A stretch of DNA of 45,985 nt, from contig DATFVL010000121.1 of the NCBI GenBank assembly GCA_035260325.1, positions 1-45,985 on the forward strand, read 5' to 3'. A model generated the notes under the pieces. That model was not told the origin of the DNA, did not search any database, and saw nothing but the letters and a program-made list of their open reading frames with translations. The DNA is from Candidatus Methylomirabilota bacterium. Its GTDB lineage: Bacteria > Methylomirabilota > Methylomirabilia > Rokubacteriales > CSP1-6. Position 1 is the stretch's first letter. Each line of letters begins with the position of its first letter. Below, piece by piece: positions 1 through 8,520 of the stretch. A program made the position numbers and the translations under genes.

Positions 1-2
1 GC

Positions 3-2834
3 CAGCGGACGACCGAGAACATCCTGCCGCTGGTGGTGCCCAACGAGCAGCTCGTGCCCGGCGTCGCCGCGTGGTTCGCCACGGTGTGCCGCGAGTGTCC
101 GGCGGGCTGCGGCGTGCTCGCGCGGAACCGTGAGGGGCGCGTGGTGAAGCTCGAGGGAAACCCCGACCATCCCGTGAACCACGGCGCGCTGTGCGTGCGC
201 GGCCAGGCGGCGCTCCAGGGCCTCTACCATCCCGACCGCTTCGACGGGCCGGGCACGCCCGACGGACGCGGCGGGAAGCGCCTGGGCTGGGAGGCGGCGC
301 TCAAGCAGGTGAGCGACAGGCTCGCCGAGCTCCGGAAGGCGGGGCAGGGGCGCGCGGTCGCCGTCGTCACGCAGCTCGAGAACGGCAGCCTCGGCGCGCT
401 CCTCGACACGTGGGGCCGGACGCTCGGGGCCCGGCCGCGCGTGACACTCGAGCCCTTCGGCTACGAGGCGATCCGCGAGGCGAACCGGATCGTCTTCGGG
501 CGGAGCGCGATCCCGTACCACGCGTTCGAGGACGCCGAGGTGGTGCTCTCGTTCGGCGCGGACTTCCTCGAGACGTGGCTGTCGAACGTGGCCCACGCGC
601 GCGGCTTCGGGCGCATGCACACCTTCCGCGACGGCCGCGCCGGCACGTTCATCCACGTCGAGCCCCGGCAGTCCCTCACGGCCTCGAACGCCGACGTGTG
701 GCTCAGGAACGCGCCGGGCACCGAGGCCATGCTGGCGCTCGCCGTGCTCAGGGCGATGCTCGAGGCGGGGCTCGGCGACCATCGCTTCGCTCCGTCCGTG
801 GCGAAGGTCGACGTGGCGCGCGTCGCCGCCCAGAGCGGCGTGTCGGTCGAGCAGATCAAGCACGTCGCGGAGGTCTTCGGCCACGCCCGGCCCGGGCTCG
901 CCGTCGGCGGCGGCGTCGCCGTGAGCGGGTCCAACGCCACGGACGCGCTGGTCGCGGTCAATCTCCTCAACGCGGCGGCCGGCAACGTCGGCAAGACGGT
1001 CCGCTTCGGTCCCGACTCCGCCTACGGCAAGGTGACGCCGTACGCGGAAGTGGTGGAGCTCGCGAAGGCGATGGAGCGCGGCGAGATCAAGCTCCTCCTG
1101 CTCGGGCCCGGGGTGAACCCGGCGTTCACGCTGCCCGGCGGCCTCAAGTTCGCCGACGCGATCGGGAAGGTCGGCCTCGTCGTGAGCTTCGCCGGCCTGC
1201 CCGACGAGACGACGGCGCTCGCCCACCTCGTCCTGCCGGACACGCACTGGCTCGAGTCGTGGGGCGACTACTCGCCCCGCGAGGGCGTCGCGGGCGTCAT
1301 CCAACCGACCATGTCGCCCGTGCGCGATGCGAGGCCCATGGGCGACACGCTCCTGGCGCTCGCGCGCGCCGTCCTCGGCACGGAGGAGGGGAAGGGGCCC
1401 CTCCCGTGGCCGAGCTTCGAGGAGTACGTGAAGTCGGTCTGGGAGCCGGTCGTGAAGGGCGAGTGGGCGGCGGCGCTCCAGCGCGGCGGCGTCTTCAAGG
1501 ACGTCGCGGCCGCGCCGGTCACGGCGAAGCCTGTCGCCGTCGAGGGCGCGCCGGCGAAGCTCGAGGGCGACGCGGGCGGGTTCGCGCTGCTCGCGTATCC
1601 CTCGCTCAGGTTCTACGACGGGCGCGGCGCGAGCCGGGCGTGGCTCCAGGAGACCCCGGACACGATGACGCAGGCCGTGTGGGACGCGTGGGTGGAGGTG
1701 CCGGCGGAGGCGGCCGGCAAGCTCGGCATCGTCACCGGCGACGTCGTGAAGGTGTCGTCGCCGTACGGCGCGATCGAGCTGCCCGCCTACGTCTCGCCGA
1801 CGCTCCACGGCCAGGCGGTCGCGATCCCGATCGGCCACCGCTACTCGCCCTATCACGTGCCGCGCTACGTCGCGGCCCCGCGGACGCCGGCGAACCCGGT
1901 CGCGCTGCTCTCCGGGGCGGCCGACGCGGCCTCGGGCGGGCCGGCGTACCTCGCGGTCCGCGTGACGCTCGCGAAGACCGGCGCGCGCCGGCCGCTCGCC
2001 ATCCTCCAGGCGACGCACGACCAGGAGGGTCGCGCGATCGCCGAGCACGTGGATCTGCGCGCGGCGCGCGAGCAGGCGCTCCGTGGCCGGCGCGCGAGCG
2101 AAGAGCACATCAGCATGTACCCCGAGAAGCCGTATCCGGGGTATCGCTGGGGCCTCACGATCGACGTGGACGCGTGCGTCGGCTGCCAGGCCTGCGTCGT
2201 CGCCTGCCAGGCCGAGAACAACGTCGCCGTCGTGGGCAAGGCGCAGGCCGCGTACGGACGGGGGATGCACTGGATCCGCATCGAGCGCTGGGCCGAGGGC
2301 AGGGCGGAGCACCCCACGAACGTCTTCCTGCCGATGCTCTGCCAGCATTGTGAGATCGCGCCGTGCGAGCCCGTCTGCCCCGTCTTCGCCGCGTATCGCA
2401 CCGATGAGGGCCTGAACGCGCAGGTCTACAACCGCTGCGTGGGCACCCGCTACTGCGGCAACAACTGCCCGTATCACGTCCGCCGCTTCAACTGGTTCCA
2501 GTGGGAGATCCCGGCGCCGCTCGAGGTGCAGCTGAACCCCGACGTCACGGTGCGGCAGCTCGGCGTCATGGAAAAGTGCACGATGTGCCTCCAGCGGATC
2601 ATCGCCGGCAAGGACCACGCGAGGGACGAGAAGCGGCCGGTGCGCGACGGCGACATCGTGACCGCCTGCCAGCAGACGTGCCCGACGCAGGCGATCACGT
2701 TCGGAAACCTCAAGGACGAGAAGAGCGCCGTGGCGAAGCACGTCCAGTCGCCCCGCGCCTACCACGTCCTCGCGGAGATCGGGACCCGGCCGTCGGTGAC
2801 GTATCTCAAGAAGGTCGTGCGGGGGCACGCGTGA
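3..2834 (+). CDS. actB: Alternative complex III iron-sulfur subunit ActB (5' partial)
   Basis: ActB is the large periplasm-facing iron-sulfur subunit of alternative complex III, which oxidises quinol and passes electrons toward cytochrome c or a terminal oxidase. The frame is open to the window edge, and residues before the GTG at 33 (reading LPLVVPNEQLVPGV) look like normal ActB sequence. The true start therefore lies upstream and 33 is internal. The N-terminal two thirds is a molybdopterin-oxidoreductase-like domain with the early Cys motif CRECPAGC. By family knowledge this domain carries no molybdenum cofactor in ActB. The C-terminal third (about nt 2130-2830) is a ferredoxin-like module with four Cys clusters: CVGCQAC near 2176, CQHCEIAPCEPVC near 2341, CVGTRYCGNNC near 2434 and CTMC...CQQTCP near 2578-2683. 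The stop overlaps the actC start (GTGA). Identity is very secure because actC-F follow. Confidence 0.95.
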   Translation, partial: QRTTENILPLVVPNEQLVPGVAAWFATVCRECPAGCGVLARNREGRVVKLEGNPDHPVNHGALCVRGQAALQGLYHPDRFDGPGTPDGRGGKRLGWEAALKQVSDRLAELRKAGQGRAVAVVTQLENGSLGALLDTWGRTLGARPRVTLEPFGYEAIREANRIVFGRSAIPYHAFEDAEVVLSFGADFLETWLSNVAHARGFGRMHTFRDGRAGTFIHVEPRQSLTASNADVWLRNAPGTEAMLALAVLRAMLEAGLGDHRFAPSVAKVDVARVAAQSGVSVEQIKHVAEVFGHARPGLAVGGGVAVSGSNATDALVAVNLLNAAAGNVGKTVRFGPDSAYGKVTPYAEVVELAKAMERGEIKLLLLGPGVNPAFTLPGGLKFADAIGKVGLVVSFAGLPDETTALAHLVLPDTHWLESWGDYSPREGVAGVIQPTMSPVRDARPMGDTLLALARAVLGTEEGKGPLPWPSFEEYVKSVWEPVVKGEWAAALQRGGVFKDVAAAPVTAKPVAVEGAPAKLEGDAGGFALLAYPSLRFYDGRGASRAWLQETPDTMTQAVWDAWVEVPAEAAGKLGIVTGDVVKVSSPYGAIELPAYVSPTLHGQAVAIPIGHRYSPYHVPRYVAAPRTPANPVALLSGAADAASGGPAYLAVRVTLAKTGARRPLAILQATHDQEGRAIAEHVDLRAAREQALRGRRASEEHISMYPEKPYPGYRWGLTIDVDACVGCQACVVACQAENNVAVVGKAQAAYGRGMHWIRIERWAEGRAEHPTNVFLPMLCQHCEIAPCEPVCPVFAAYRTDEGLNAQVYNRCVGTRYCGNNCPYHVRRFNWFQWEIPAPLEVQLNPDVTVRQLGVMEKCTMCLQRIIAGKDHARDEKRPVRDGDIVTACQQTCPTQAITFGNLKDEKSAVAKHVQSPRAYHVLAEIGTRPSVTYLKKVVRGHA

Positions 2835-4177
2835 GCGACGGCCGCGCCGAGACGCCGACGTTCGCCGACGTCACCCGCGACGTCGCCCGCACGCTCGAGC
2901 CGCCGGGCAACCTCTACTTCGGCTGGATGTCCTTCGTGGCCCTGGTTCTCGCCGCGTTCATCGTCGCCTGGACGGGCCAGATCTGGTGGGGCATGGGCAT
3001 GGCGGGCAAGCGCGTGCCCCAGATGTGGGCGATGTACATCACGAGCTTCGTGTTCTGGATCGGCATCGGCCACGCGGGCACGCTCATCTCGGCGATCCTC
3101 TACCTCTTCCGGGCGCGCTGGCGCACGCCCATCTACCGCGCGGCCGAGGCGATGACGATCTTCGCGGTGATGACGGCCGGGCTCTTTCCGCTGATCCACG
3201 CGGGCCGGATGTGGTTCGCGTATTTCCTGCTGCCGTATCCGAACCAGCGCGACCTCTGGCCGAACTTCCGCTCCCCGCTCGTCTGGGACGTGTTCGCGAT
3301 CTCGACGTACCTCTCGATCTCGACCGTGTTCTTCATCGTCGGGCTCATCCCCGACGTCGCGGCACTCCGCGACGCGTCGACCGGCTGGCGGCGGCGCATC
3401 TACGGGATGCTCGCGCTCGGCTGGGAGGGCGCCGACTCGCAGTGGCGCCACTACCGGCGCGCCTACGGGCTGCTCGCCGCGCTCGCCACGCCGCTGGTGC
3501 TGTCGGTGCACAGCGTCGTGTCGTGGGACTTCGCGATGGCGCTCGTCCCGGGCTGGCACTCGACGCTCTTCGCCCCGTTCTTCGTCGACGGCGCCATCTT
3601 CTCGGGCTTCGCCATGGTGCTGATCCTGGTCCTGCCGATGCGGCACTTCTTCAAGCTCCACGCCTACATCCAGGAAAAGCACCTGGACGCGATGGGGAAG
3701 CTGATCCTCGTGACGGGCCTCGTGCTGACCTACTTCTACGTCTGCGAGATCTTCACGACGATCTACAGCGGCGACGAGATCGAGAAGGCCTCGCTCTTCT
3801 GGAAGGTCACGAAGTCCTACGCGTGGGCCCTGTGGCTCATGTACTTCTGCAACTGCGTCGCGCCGCTGATCCTCTTCTGGAAGAAGGCCCGGACGAGCCC
3901 GACGATCCTCTACGTGGTCTCGATCCTCGTCCTGATCGGCATGTGGTTCGAGCGGTTCAACATCATCGTCCCGTCCCTCGGCCACGACTTCTACCCGTAC
4001 ACGTGGGGCATCTTCTATCCGAGCCCGACCGACACGATGATCGTCATCGGCAGCTTCGCGTTCTTCTTCTTCCTGTTCCTCGGCTTCATCAAGCTCATGC
4101 CGTCGCTCTCGATCGTCGAGGTGAAGGAGACGATCCCCCTGCCCATGAGGGACCGGAGCCATGCCGGCCACCACTGA
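2831..4177 (+). CDS. actC: Alternative complex III membrane subunit ActC (NrfD/PsrC family)
   Basis: ActC is an integral membrane subunit of alternative complex III, of the NrfD/PsrC type, which contributes the quinol site and possibly a proton path. I chose the GTG at 2831, which overlaps the actB stop as GTGA; the longer open frame upstream of it is only a shadow of actB. The 448-residue product begins with a short soluble segment including the family-typical LEPPGNLYFGW. About ten hydrophobic helices follow, including FVFWIGIGHAGTLISAILYL and, further on, HSVVSWDFAMALVPGWHST, which are characteristic of ActC. Helix-loop contacts such as RAGRMWF-like residues near 3210 also fit. The gene sits between actB and actD in the standard order. 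Confidence 0.95.
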   Translation: MSDGRAETPTFADVTRDVARTLEPPGNLYFGWMSFVALVLAAFIVAWTGQIWWGMGMAGKRVPQMWAMYITSFVFWIGIGHAGTLISAILYLFRARWRTPIYRAAEAMTIFAVMTAGLFPLIHAGRMWFAYFLLPYPNQRDLWPNFRSPLVWDVFAISTYLSISTVFFIVGLIPDVAALRDASTGWRRRIYGMLALGWEGADSQWRHYRRAYGLLAALATPLVLSVHSVVSWDFAMALVPGWHSTLFAPFFVDGAIFSGFAMVLILVLPMRHFFKLHAYIQEKHLDAMGKLILVTGLVLTYFYVCEIFTTIYSGDEIEKASLFWKVTKSYAWALWLMYFCNCVAPLILFWKKARTSPTILYVVSILVLIGMWFERFNIIVPSLGHDFYPYTWGIFYPSPTDTMIVIGSFAFFFFLFLGFIKLMPSLSIVEVKETIPLPMRDRSHAGHH

Positions 4178-4700
4178 GACGATCCTCGGCGTCTTCGCCC
4201 ACGTGGACACGACGGTCCGCGCGCTCGAGGATCTCAGGGCGAAGGGCTATCACGACCTGACGGTCTACACGCCCGTCCCGATCCACGAGATCGAGGAGGT
4301 GCTCGAGCGCGACCGCCCCCTCAGCCGCGTGCGCCTCTTCACGCTGGTCGGCGGCCTCACCGGGATCGCCTCGGCCTTCCTGCTGACCATCTGGACGTCG
4401 CTCGTGTGGGGGCTCGTCACCGGGGGCAAGTATTTCCAGTTCGGTCCCGACGGCATCGTGGGCTCGTCGCTGCCGCCGTTTTTCATCATCGCGTTCGAGC
4501 TGATGGTCCTCTTCGGCGGCGTCGCGACGGTGATCGGCATGGCGCTGCTCGCGCGGTTGCCGCGGTTCCGGCCGAGCGCCGCCTTCGATCCGCGCTTCAC
4601 GAACGACCGCTTCGGCGTCGCGGTCCACGTGGCGCCCGGCCGCGGCGGGTCCGTGCGCGAGATCCTCCGAACGGCCGGCGCCGAGGACGTGCGGGCGTGA
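4161..4700 (+). CDS. actD: Alternative complex III subunit ActD (DUF3341)
   Basis: ActD is a small membrane subunit of alternative complex III (DUF3341). The 179-residue product starts at the ATG at 4161, overlapping the 3' end of actC by 17 nt. It has a soluble N-terminal part (ILGVFAHVDTTVRALEDLR), which resembles a small alpha/beta fold. Two transmembrane helices follow, at about residues 58-87 and 108-136, and the C-terminal tail contains NDRFGVAVHV. This soluble-TM-TM-soluble layout is standard for ActD. Its exact role is structural and not enzymatic. The stop overlaps the next start (GTGA at 4697). Confidence 0.93.
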   Translation: MPATTETILGVFAHVDTTVRALEDLRAKGYHDLTVYTPVPIHEIEEVLERDRPLSRVRLFTLVGGLTGIASAFLLTIWTSLVWGLVTGGKYFQFGPDGIVGSSLPPFFIIAFELMVLFGGVATVIGMALLARLPRFRPSAAFDPRFTNDRFGVAVHVAPGRGGSVREILRTAGAEDVRA

Positions 4701-5203
4701 AATACGTCTTCGTCTTCATGCTCCTCGTCGTCGCCGTGGCGGGCGGGCTGATGGGCGCGGCGGTGGCGGTCCGCTGGAGCGACGACATGACCCAGACCCC
4801 CAGGATCGTGCCCGGCGAGCGCGTGTTCGCGATGCCCCGCGGCGTGGTCTCGCGCGGCGGTGCGCTCGTCATCCCGCGGGAGCAGCGCGACGTCGCGGCG
4901 AAGCAGCCGAACCCGGTGAAGGCGTCGCCGGCGTCGATCGCGATCGGCCGCGAGCGCTTTGCGACGTTCTGCGTGCCCTGCCACGGGCCCGAGGCGAAGG
5001 GCGGCGTGACGGGATTGGTCGCGACGAAGTTCATCCCGACGCCCGACCTCACGAGCGCGGACCTCCAGAAGCAGCGGACCGACGGGTACTGGCACAGCTA
5101 CATCGTCGTCGGCGGCGCGGTGATGCCGGCCTACGGCGAGGCGCTCTCCTCGGAAGAGGCCTGGCACATCGTGAACTTCCTCCGGGCCGTGGCGCAGAAA
5201 TGA
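4697..5203 (+). CDS. actE: Alternative complex III monohaem cytochrome c subunit ActE
   Basis: ActE is the monohaem cytochrome c of alternative complex III and accepts electrons from the Fe-S/haem chain of ActB and ActA. The GTG at 4697 overlaps the actD stop and gives a 168-residue protein. Its N-terminal hydrophobic helix (about residues 3-24) is a signal anchor for export. The haem-binding motif CVPCH lies near nt 4970-4984, preceded by GRERFATF. MPAYGE near 5123 probably supplies the axial methionine, followed by a terminal helix EEAWHIVNFLRAV. The longer open frame upstream is a shadow of actD. It is coupled to actF through an ATGA overlap. Confidence 0.92.
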   Translation: MKYVFVFMLLVVAVAGGLMGAAVAVRWSDDMTQTPRIVPGERVFAMPRGVVSRGGALVIPREQRDVAAKQPNPVKASPASIAIGRERFATFCVPCHGPEAKGGVTGLVATKFIPTPDLTSADLQKQRTDGYWHSYIVVGGAVMPAYGEALSSEEAWHIVNFLRAVAQK

Positions 5204-6312
5204 CGGTCGTCTGGGGTCTCGTCGTGGTCGCCGGCGCGATCGCCTTCCTGACGGGCGCGCGCTCCGCGGACGCTGCCCAGGTGTGGTCGATCTACCTCGT
5301 GAACCTGGTCTTCTGGTCCGGGCTCGCCGTGACGGGGCCCGCGATCGCCGCGATGATGCAGCTCACCGAGGCGCGCTGGTCGCCGAGCGTCCGGCGGCTC
5401 GCCCTCACGACGTCGGGCTTCCTGCCGGTCGCGTTCGTGCTCTTCCTGCTCCTGAGCCTGGGCGGCGTGACGCTGTACCCGTGGGTGACGACGCCGATCC
5501 CGGTCAAGGAGCCCTGGCTCACCTGGGGCTTCTTCTGGTCGCGGACGTGGATCGGCACGGGCGCGCTCTTCCTCGTCGCCCTGCTCTTCGTCACGGCGCT
5601 GCTCCGGGACGCCGTCCCGCCGGACGACGAGCGGGAGCGCGCGCGACGGAACCGACTCGCGGTCGTGCTCCTCGTGCTCTGGGTCGTCGTGGTCTCGCTC
5701 TGGGGCTTCGACCTCGTGATGTCGCTGGAGCCCACGTGGTACAGCGGCCTCTTCGGCGGGTACTTCGTCGTGACGTCCCTCTACACGGCGCTCTGCCTGC
5801 TCTCGATCCTGTCGGTCCGCGCGAACGCGCGCGGCCAGGCGTCCATCCCGCCCGCGGCGATCCAGGACGTCGCGAAGCTCCAGTTCGCGATCTCGATCAT
5901 GTGGATGTACTTCTTCTGGTCGCAGTACCTCGTGATCTGGTACGGCAACGTGCCCGTCGAGACGCGCTTCTTCGTCAAGCGCTTTTTCGCCCAGCCCTGG
6001 CTCACGCTCGCGTGGGTCGTCTTCGTCGTCGGCTGGCTGATCCCGTTCGCGTACCTGGTGAAGCGCCTCACGGGCCGGCCGCCGCAGCGGCACGCGCCCC
6101 TCGTCGTCGTCGCGCTCTTCGGCCTCTTCGCGATCTTCCTCGAGCGCGTGTTCGTCGTGTTCCCCTCGGTCTCGGCCGCGGCGCGCCTGCCGTTCCGGGC
6201 GCGCGACGCGGCGATCACGCTCGGTTTCCTCGCGCTCTTCGTGCTCTGCCGCCGCGGCTTCTTCAACCGCTACAAGCCCGTCCTGAACCTGCCCCACACG
6301 GGGCATCATTAG
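5200..6312 (+). CDS. actF: Alternative complex III membrane subunit ActF
   Basis: ActF is the second large membrane subunit of alternative complex III, related to ActC by fold. It begins at the ATG at 5200, overlapping the actE stop. The 370 residues form about ten transmembrane helices. Family-like stretches include WSIYLVNLVFWSGLAVTGP near the N-terminus, WGFDLVMSLEPTWYSGLFGG in the middle, and a helix with MWMYFFWSQYLVIWYGN, which is typical of ActF. The protein ends NLPHTGHH. It is the last act gene seen here. No actG or cytochrome oxidase gene follows within the window, so the partner oxidase must be encoded elsewhere. Confidence 0.93.
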   Translation: MTVVWGLVVVAGAIAFLTGARSADAAQVWSIYLVNLVFWSGLAVTGPAIAAMMQLTEARWSPSVRRLALTTSGFLPVAFVLFLLLSLGGVTLYPWVTTPIPVKEPWLTWGFFWSRTWIGTGALFLVALLFVTALLRDAVPPDDERERARRNRLAVVLLVLWVVVVSLWGFDLVMSLEPTWYSGLFGGYFVVTSLYTALCLLSILSVRANARGQASIPPAAIQDVAKLQFAISIMWMYFFWSQYLVIWYGNVPVETRFFVKRFFAQPWLTLAWVVFVVGWLIPFAYLVKRLTGRPPQRHAPLVVVALFGLFAIFLERVFVVFPSVSAAARLPFRARDAAITLGFLALFVLCRRGFFNRYKPVLNLPHTGHH

Positions 6313-6372
6313 ATTTCGCTCGCCTCGCACGCTGGGTCCCCGGCCCCAGGCCGTGCCGCGGCTCGCCCTGCC
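6312..6372 (+). repeat. Dispersed GC-rich repeat, copy A
   Basis: This 61-nt stretch starts at the last base of the actF stop codon. It shares the 16-mer GATTTCGCTCGCCTCG with the reverse complement of 44771-44786. Later blocks also match: CCCAG, then GCGGCTCGC followed by CTGC. The match is imperfect between blocks, as expected for diverged copies of one element. It lies in the noncoding gap before moeA. Confidence 0.5.
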
Positions 6373-6374
6373 AC

Positions 6375-6402
6375 TAGACCCGCGGTCGGCGCCCGCTACA
6401 AT
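6375..6402 (+). promoter_or_regulatory. Candidate sigma-70-type promoter of moeA
   Basis: TAGACC (6375-6380), 16 nt, then TACAAT (6397-6402). TACAAT matches the -10 consensus at five of six positions. Only 6 nt separate it from the moeA ATG, so transcription should start at or next to the start codon. No Shine-Dalgarno sequence is visible. Confidence 0.5.
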
Positions 6403-6408
6403 AGCCAT

Positions 6409-7635
6409 ATGCTGAGCGTCGAAGAGGCGCTGGCGCAGATCCTGTCGCGCGTCCGTCCCCTCGGGACCGAGCAGGTGGACGTCCTGGGCGCGCTCGGCCG
6501 CGTGCTGGCCGAGCCGATCGTCGCGCGCCGCGAGCTCCCGCCGTGGCCCAACTCGTCGATGGACGGCTACGCCATCCGCGCCGAAGACACGCGGGCGGGC
6601 GGCGCCGAGCTGGCCGTCGTCGGGCGTGTGATCGCGGGCGACATGCCGTCGCGCGCGCTCCACGCGGGGGAGGCGATGCGGATCTTCACCGGCGCCCCGC
6701 TGCCCGCGGGCGCGGACGCCGTCGTGCCCCAGGAAGACGTGGGCGCCGACGGCGACCGGATCGCGGTCCGCGGCCGCGTCGATCGCGGCGCCTACGTGCG
6801 GCCCGCGGGGGAGGACGTGCGCGCTGGGGACGTCGTCGTCGCGCCGGGGCAGGCGGCGGGCCCGGCGGAGGTGGGGCTTCTCGCCACGCTCGGCTACGCC
6901 CGGGTCCGCGTCCACCGCCGCCCGCGCGTCGCGATCCTGTCGACCGGCAACGAGCTCGCCGAGCTCGGCACGGTCCCTCGGCCGGGCCAGATCCCGAACA
7001 CGAACACCTACTCGCTGATGGCCCAGACGCTCGAGGCCGGCGCCGAGCCCGTGAGCCTGGGCGTCGTGCCCGACCGCCTCGAGGCGATCGTCGAGCGCCT
7101 CGGCTGGGCGGCGTCCGCGGACGTCCTCGTGTCCTCGGCCGGCGTCTCGGTCGGCGAGCTCGACCTGGTGCGCGAGGCCCTCCAGCGGAGCGGCGCCGAG
7201 CTCCACCTCTGGAAGGTCTCGATGCGCCCCGGCAAGCCGATCACCTTCGGCTCGCTCGGCGGCCGGCCGGTCTTCGGGCTGCCGGGCAACCCCGTGTCCG
7301 CGATGGTGACGTTCGAGCTCTTCGTCCGTCCGGCGCTCCGGCGGATGCTGGGGTGCGCGGCGACGGCGAGGCCCCGCATCGTGGCGCGGGCGCAGGGGCC
7401 CATCGGCAACCCCGGCGCGCGGCGCGGGTACCTGCGCGTGACGCTCTCGCGCGACCGCGACGGCTGGGGCGCCCGGCTCACGGGCGACCAGGGTTCCGGA
7501 ATCCTGCGCTCGATGGTGCTCGCCGACGGGCTCGCGGTGGTCTCACCCGACACCGAGATCCCGGCGGGCGGGATGGTGGAGGTGATCGTGCTGCGCGGCC
7601 TCGAGCCGCGCGCGGAAAACGCGCCGGACCGTTGA
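6409..7635 (+). CDS. moeA: Molybdopterin molybdenumtransferase MoeA
   Basis: MoeA inserts molybdate into adenylylated molybdopterin, the last common step of molybdenum cofactor synthesis, in the cytoplasm. The 408-residue length fits the family. Visible motifs are the N-terminal PPWPNSSMDGYA, LSTGNEL near the start of the MoCF-like domain, SAGVSVGELDLV, MRPGKPITFG and GLPGNPVSAMVTFELF. The C-terminal beta domain ends EVIVLRGLE. The start is the ATG at 6409, immediately after a -10-like TACAAT. moaA lies 20 kb away in the same window, so the pathway genes are scattered here. ActB, just upstream, belongs to a molybdopterin-oxidoreductase-like family but is not expected to bind Mo, so the adjacency need not be functional. 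Confidence 0.95.
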   Translation: MLSVEEALAQILSRVRPLGTEQVDVLGALGRVLAEPIVARRELPPWPNSSMDGYAIRAEDTRAGGAELAVVGRVIAGDMPSRALHAGEAMRIFTGAPLPAGADAVVPQEDVGADGDRIAVRGRVDRGAYVRPAGEDVRAGDVVVAPGQAAGPAEVGLLATLGYARVRVHRRPRVAILSTGNELAELGTVPRPGQIPNTNTYSLMAQTLEAGAEPVSLGVVPDRLEAIVERLGWAASADVLVSSAGVSVGELDLVREALQRSGAELHLWKVSMRPGKPITFGSLGGRPVFGLPGNPVSAMVTFELFVRPALRRMLGCAATARPRIVARAQGPIGNPGARRGYLRVTLSRDRDGWGARLTGDQGSGILRSMVLADGLAVVSPDTEIPAGGMVEVIVLRGLEPRAENAPDR

Positions 7636-7661
7636 CTTCGTTTTCGGGCGCGTGCTAGGGT
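7632..7661 (+). promoter_or_regulatory. Candidate promoter of the CpoB-like gene
   Basis: TTGACT (7632-7637), an 18-nt spacer, then TAGGGT (7656-7661). The -35 matches consensus at five of six positions; the -10 is weaker. The -35 overlaps the end of moeA. The next ATG is 8 nt downstream of the -10, again predicting a very short or absent leader. Confidence 0.5.
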
Positions 7662-7669
7662 CGGCGCGG

Positions 7670-8449
7670 ATGAACCGCGCCCTCGGCGTGCTGGCCGTCC
7701 TGGCTCTCCTCGCGACCGGCTGCGCCAGCCGAGGCACGGTGAACCGCCTCCGGACCGACGTCGCCAAGCTCCGCTCCGATCTCACCGCCGCCCGCGCCGC
7801 CCAGGCCGCCACGGCCCGCGATCTGTCCCAGGCGGGCCGCGACCTCGAGGCGCTCGACGCGCGGGTGCTCGAGCTCACCGCGGGCGTGCGGGAAGTCCGC
7901 GACGAGCTCGCGCGGCTCGGCGCGCGCCTGGACACCGCCGAGGAGGAGATCAAGAAGGCCCGCGCGCTCGCGGAGCCGCGTCCGCCGGCCGTCGCGCCGG
8001 CCCCGCCGGCGGCGCCCGCCGCGCCCCCGGCGCCGCCCGCGCCGCCCGCGCCGGCGCAGAAACGCGCCGAGCCGCGCCCGGCGCAGCAGGTGTACGCGGC
8101 GGCCCTGGCGACGTTCCACGCGCGCGAGTACGGCCAGGCGGTGCTCGACCTGACCGACTTCATCGGCACGCATCGCGGGCATCCGCTGGCGGCCAACGCG
8201 CAGTACTGGATCGGCGAGGCCTACTACGTCCAGCGGGACTACCGGCAGGCGCTCCTCGAGTTCCAGAAGGTGATCGAGATGCGCGCCGCCAAGGTCCCCG
8301 ACGCGCTCGTGAAGGTCGGCCTGTGCCAGTGGAGCCTGCGCGACCCGCGGCGCGCTCGCGCGACGTGGCAGAGGGTCGTGCGCGAGTACGCGGGCACCGA
8401 GGCCGCGCGGACCGCGCGGACGCTCCTCCGCAAGCACGCCGCACGCTAG
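7670..8449 (+). CDS. CpoB/YbgF-like lipoprotein with coiled coil and TPR repeats
   Basis: This is a predicted lipoprotein of 259 residues that resembles the cell-division coordinator CpoB (YbgF). I chose the ATG at 7670, and not an earlier in-frame TTG at 7652, because it places a clean lipoprotein signal at the N-terminus: MNRALGVLAVLALLATGC, with Cys18 as the lipidated residue. Residues about 23-105 form a heptad-like coiled coil. An Ala/Pro-rich linker follows at about 108-140. The C-terminal part (about 147-250) consists of TPR-type repeats (YAAALATFHAREYGQAVLDL, YWIGEAYYVQRDYRQALLEF). CpoB works with the Tol-Pal system at the envelope; no tol or pal gene is visible here, so that role is inferred from domain order. 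Lgt, which would lipidate it, is encoded at 23484. Confidence 0.8.
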   Translation: MNRALGVLAVLALLATGCASRGTVNRLRTDVAKLRSDLTAARAAQAATARDLSQAGRDLEALDARVLELTAGVREVRDELARLGARLDTAEEEIKKARALAEPRPPAVAPAPPAAPAAPPAPPAPPAPAQKRAEPRPAQQVYAAALATFHAREYGQAVLDLTDFIGTHRGHPLAANAQYWIGEAYYVQRDYRQALLEFQKVIEMRAAKVPDALVKVGLCQWSLRDPRRARATWQRVVREYAGTEAARTARTLLRKHAAR

Positions 8450-8520
8450 CCGCGGCGCCCGCGGCGTATCCGTCCGGACTCTCTTGCGGAGCCCCGCCCG
8501 CGTGGTGTAGCCGTGCTCCG

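Noticed and set aside
33-35. GTG at 33 as the start of ActB
   Set aside because: The frame stays open to the window edge and the upstream residues match ActB, whose N-terminal region is missing here.
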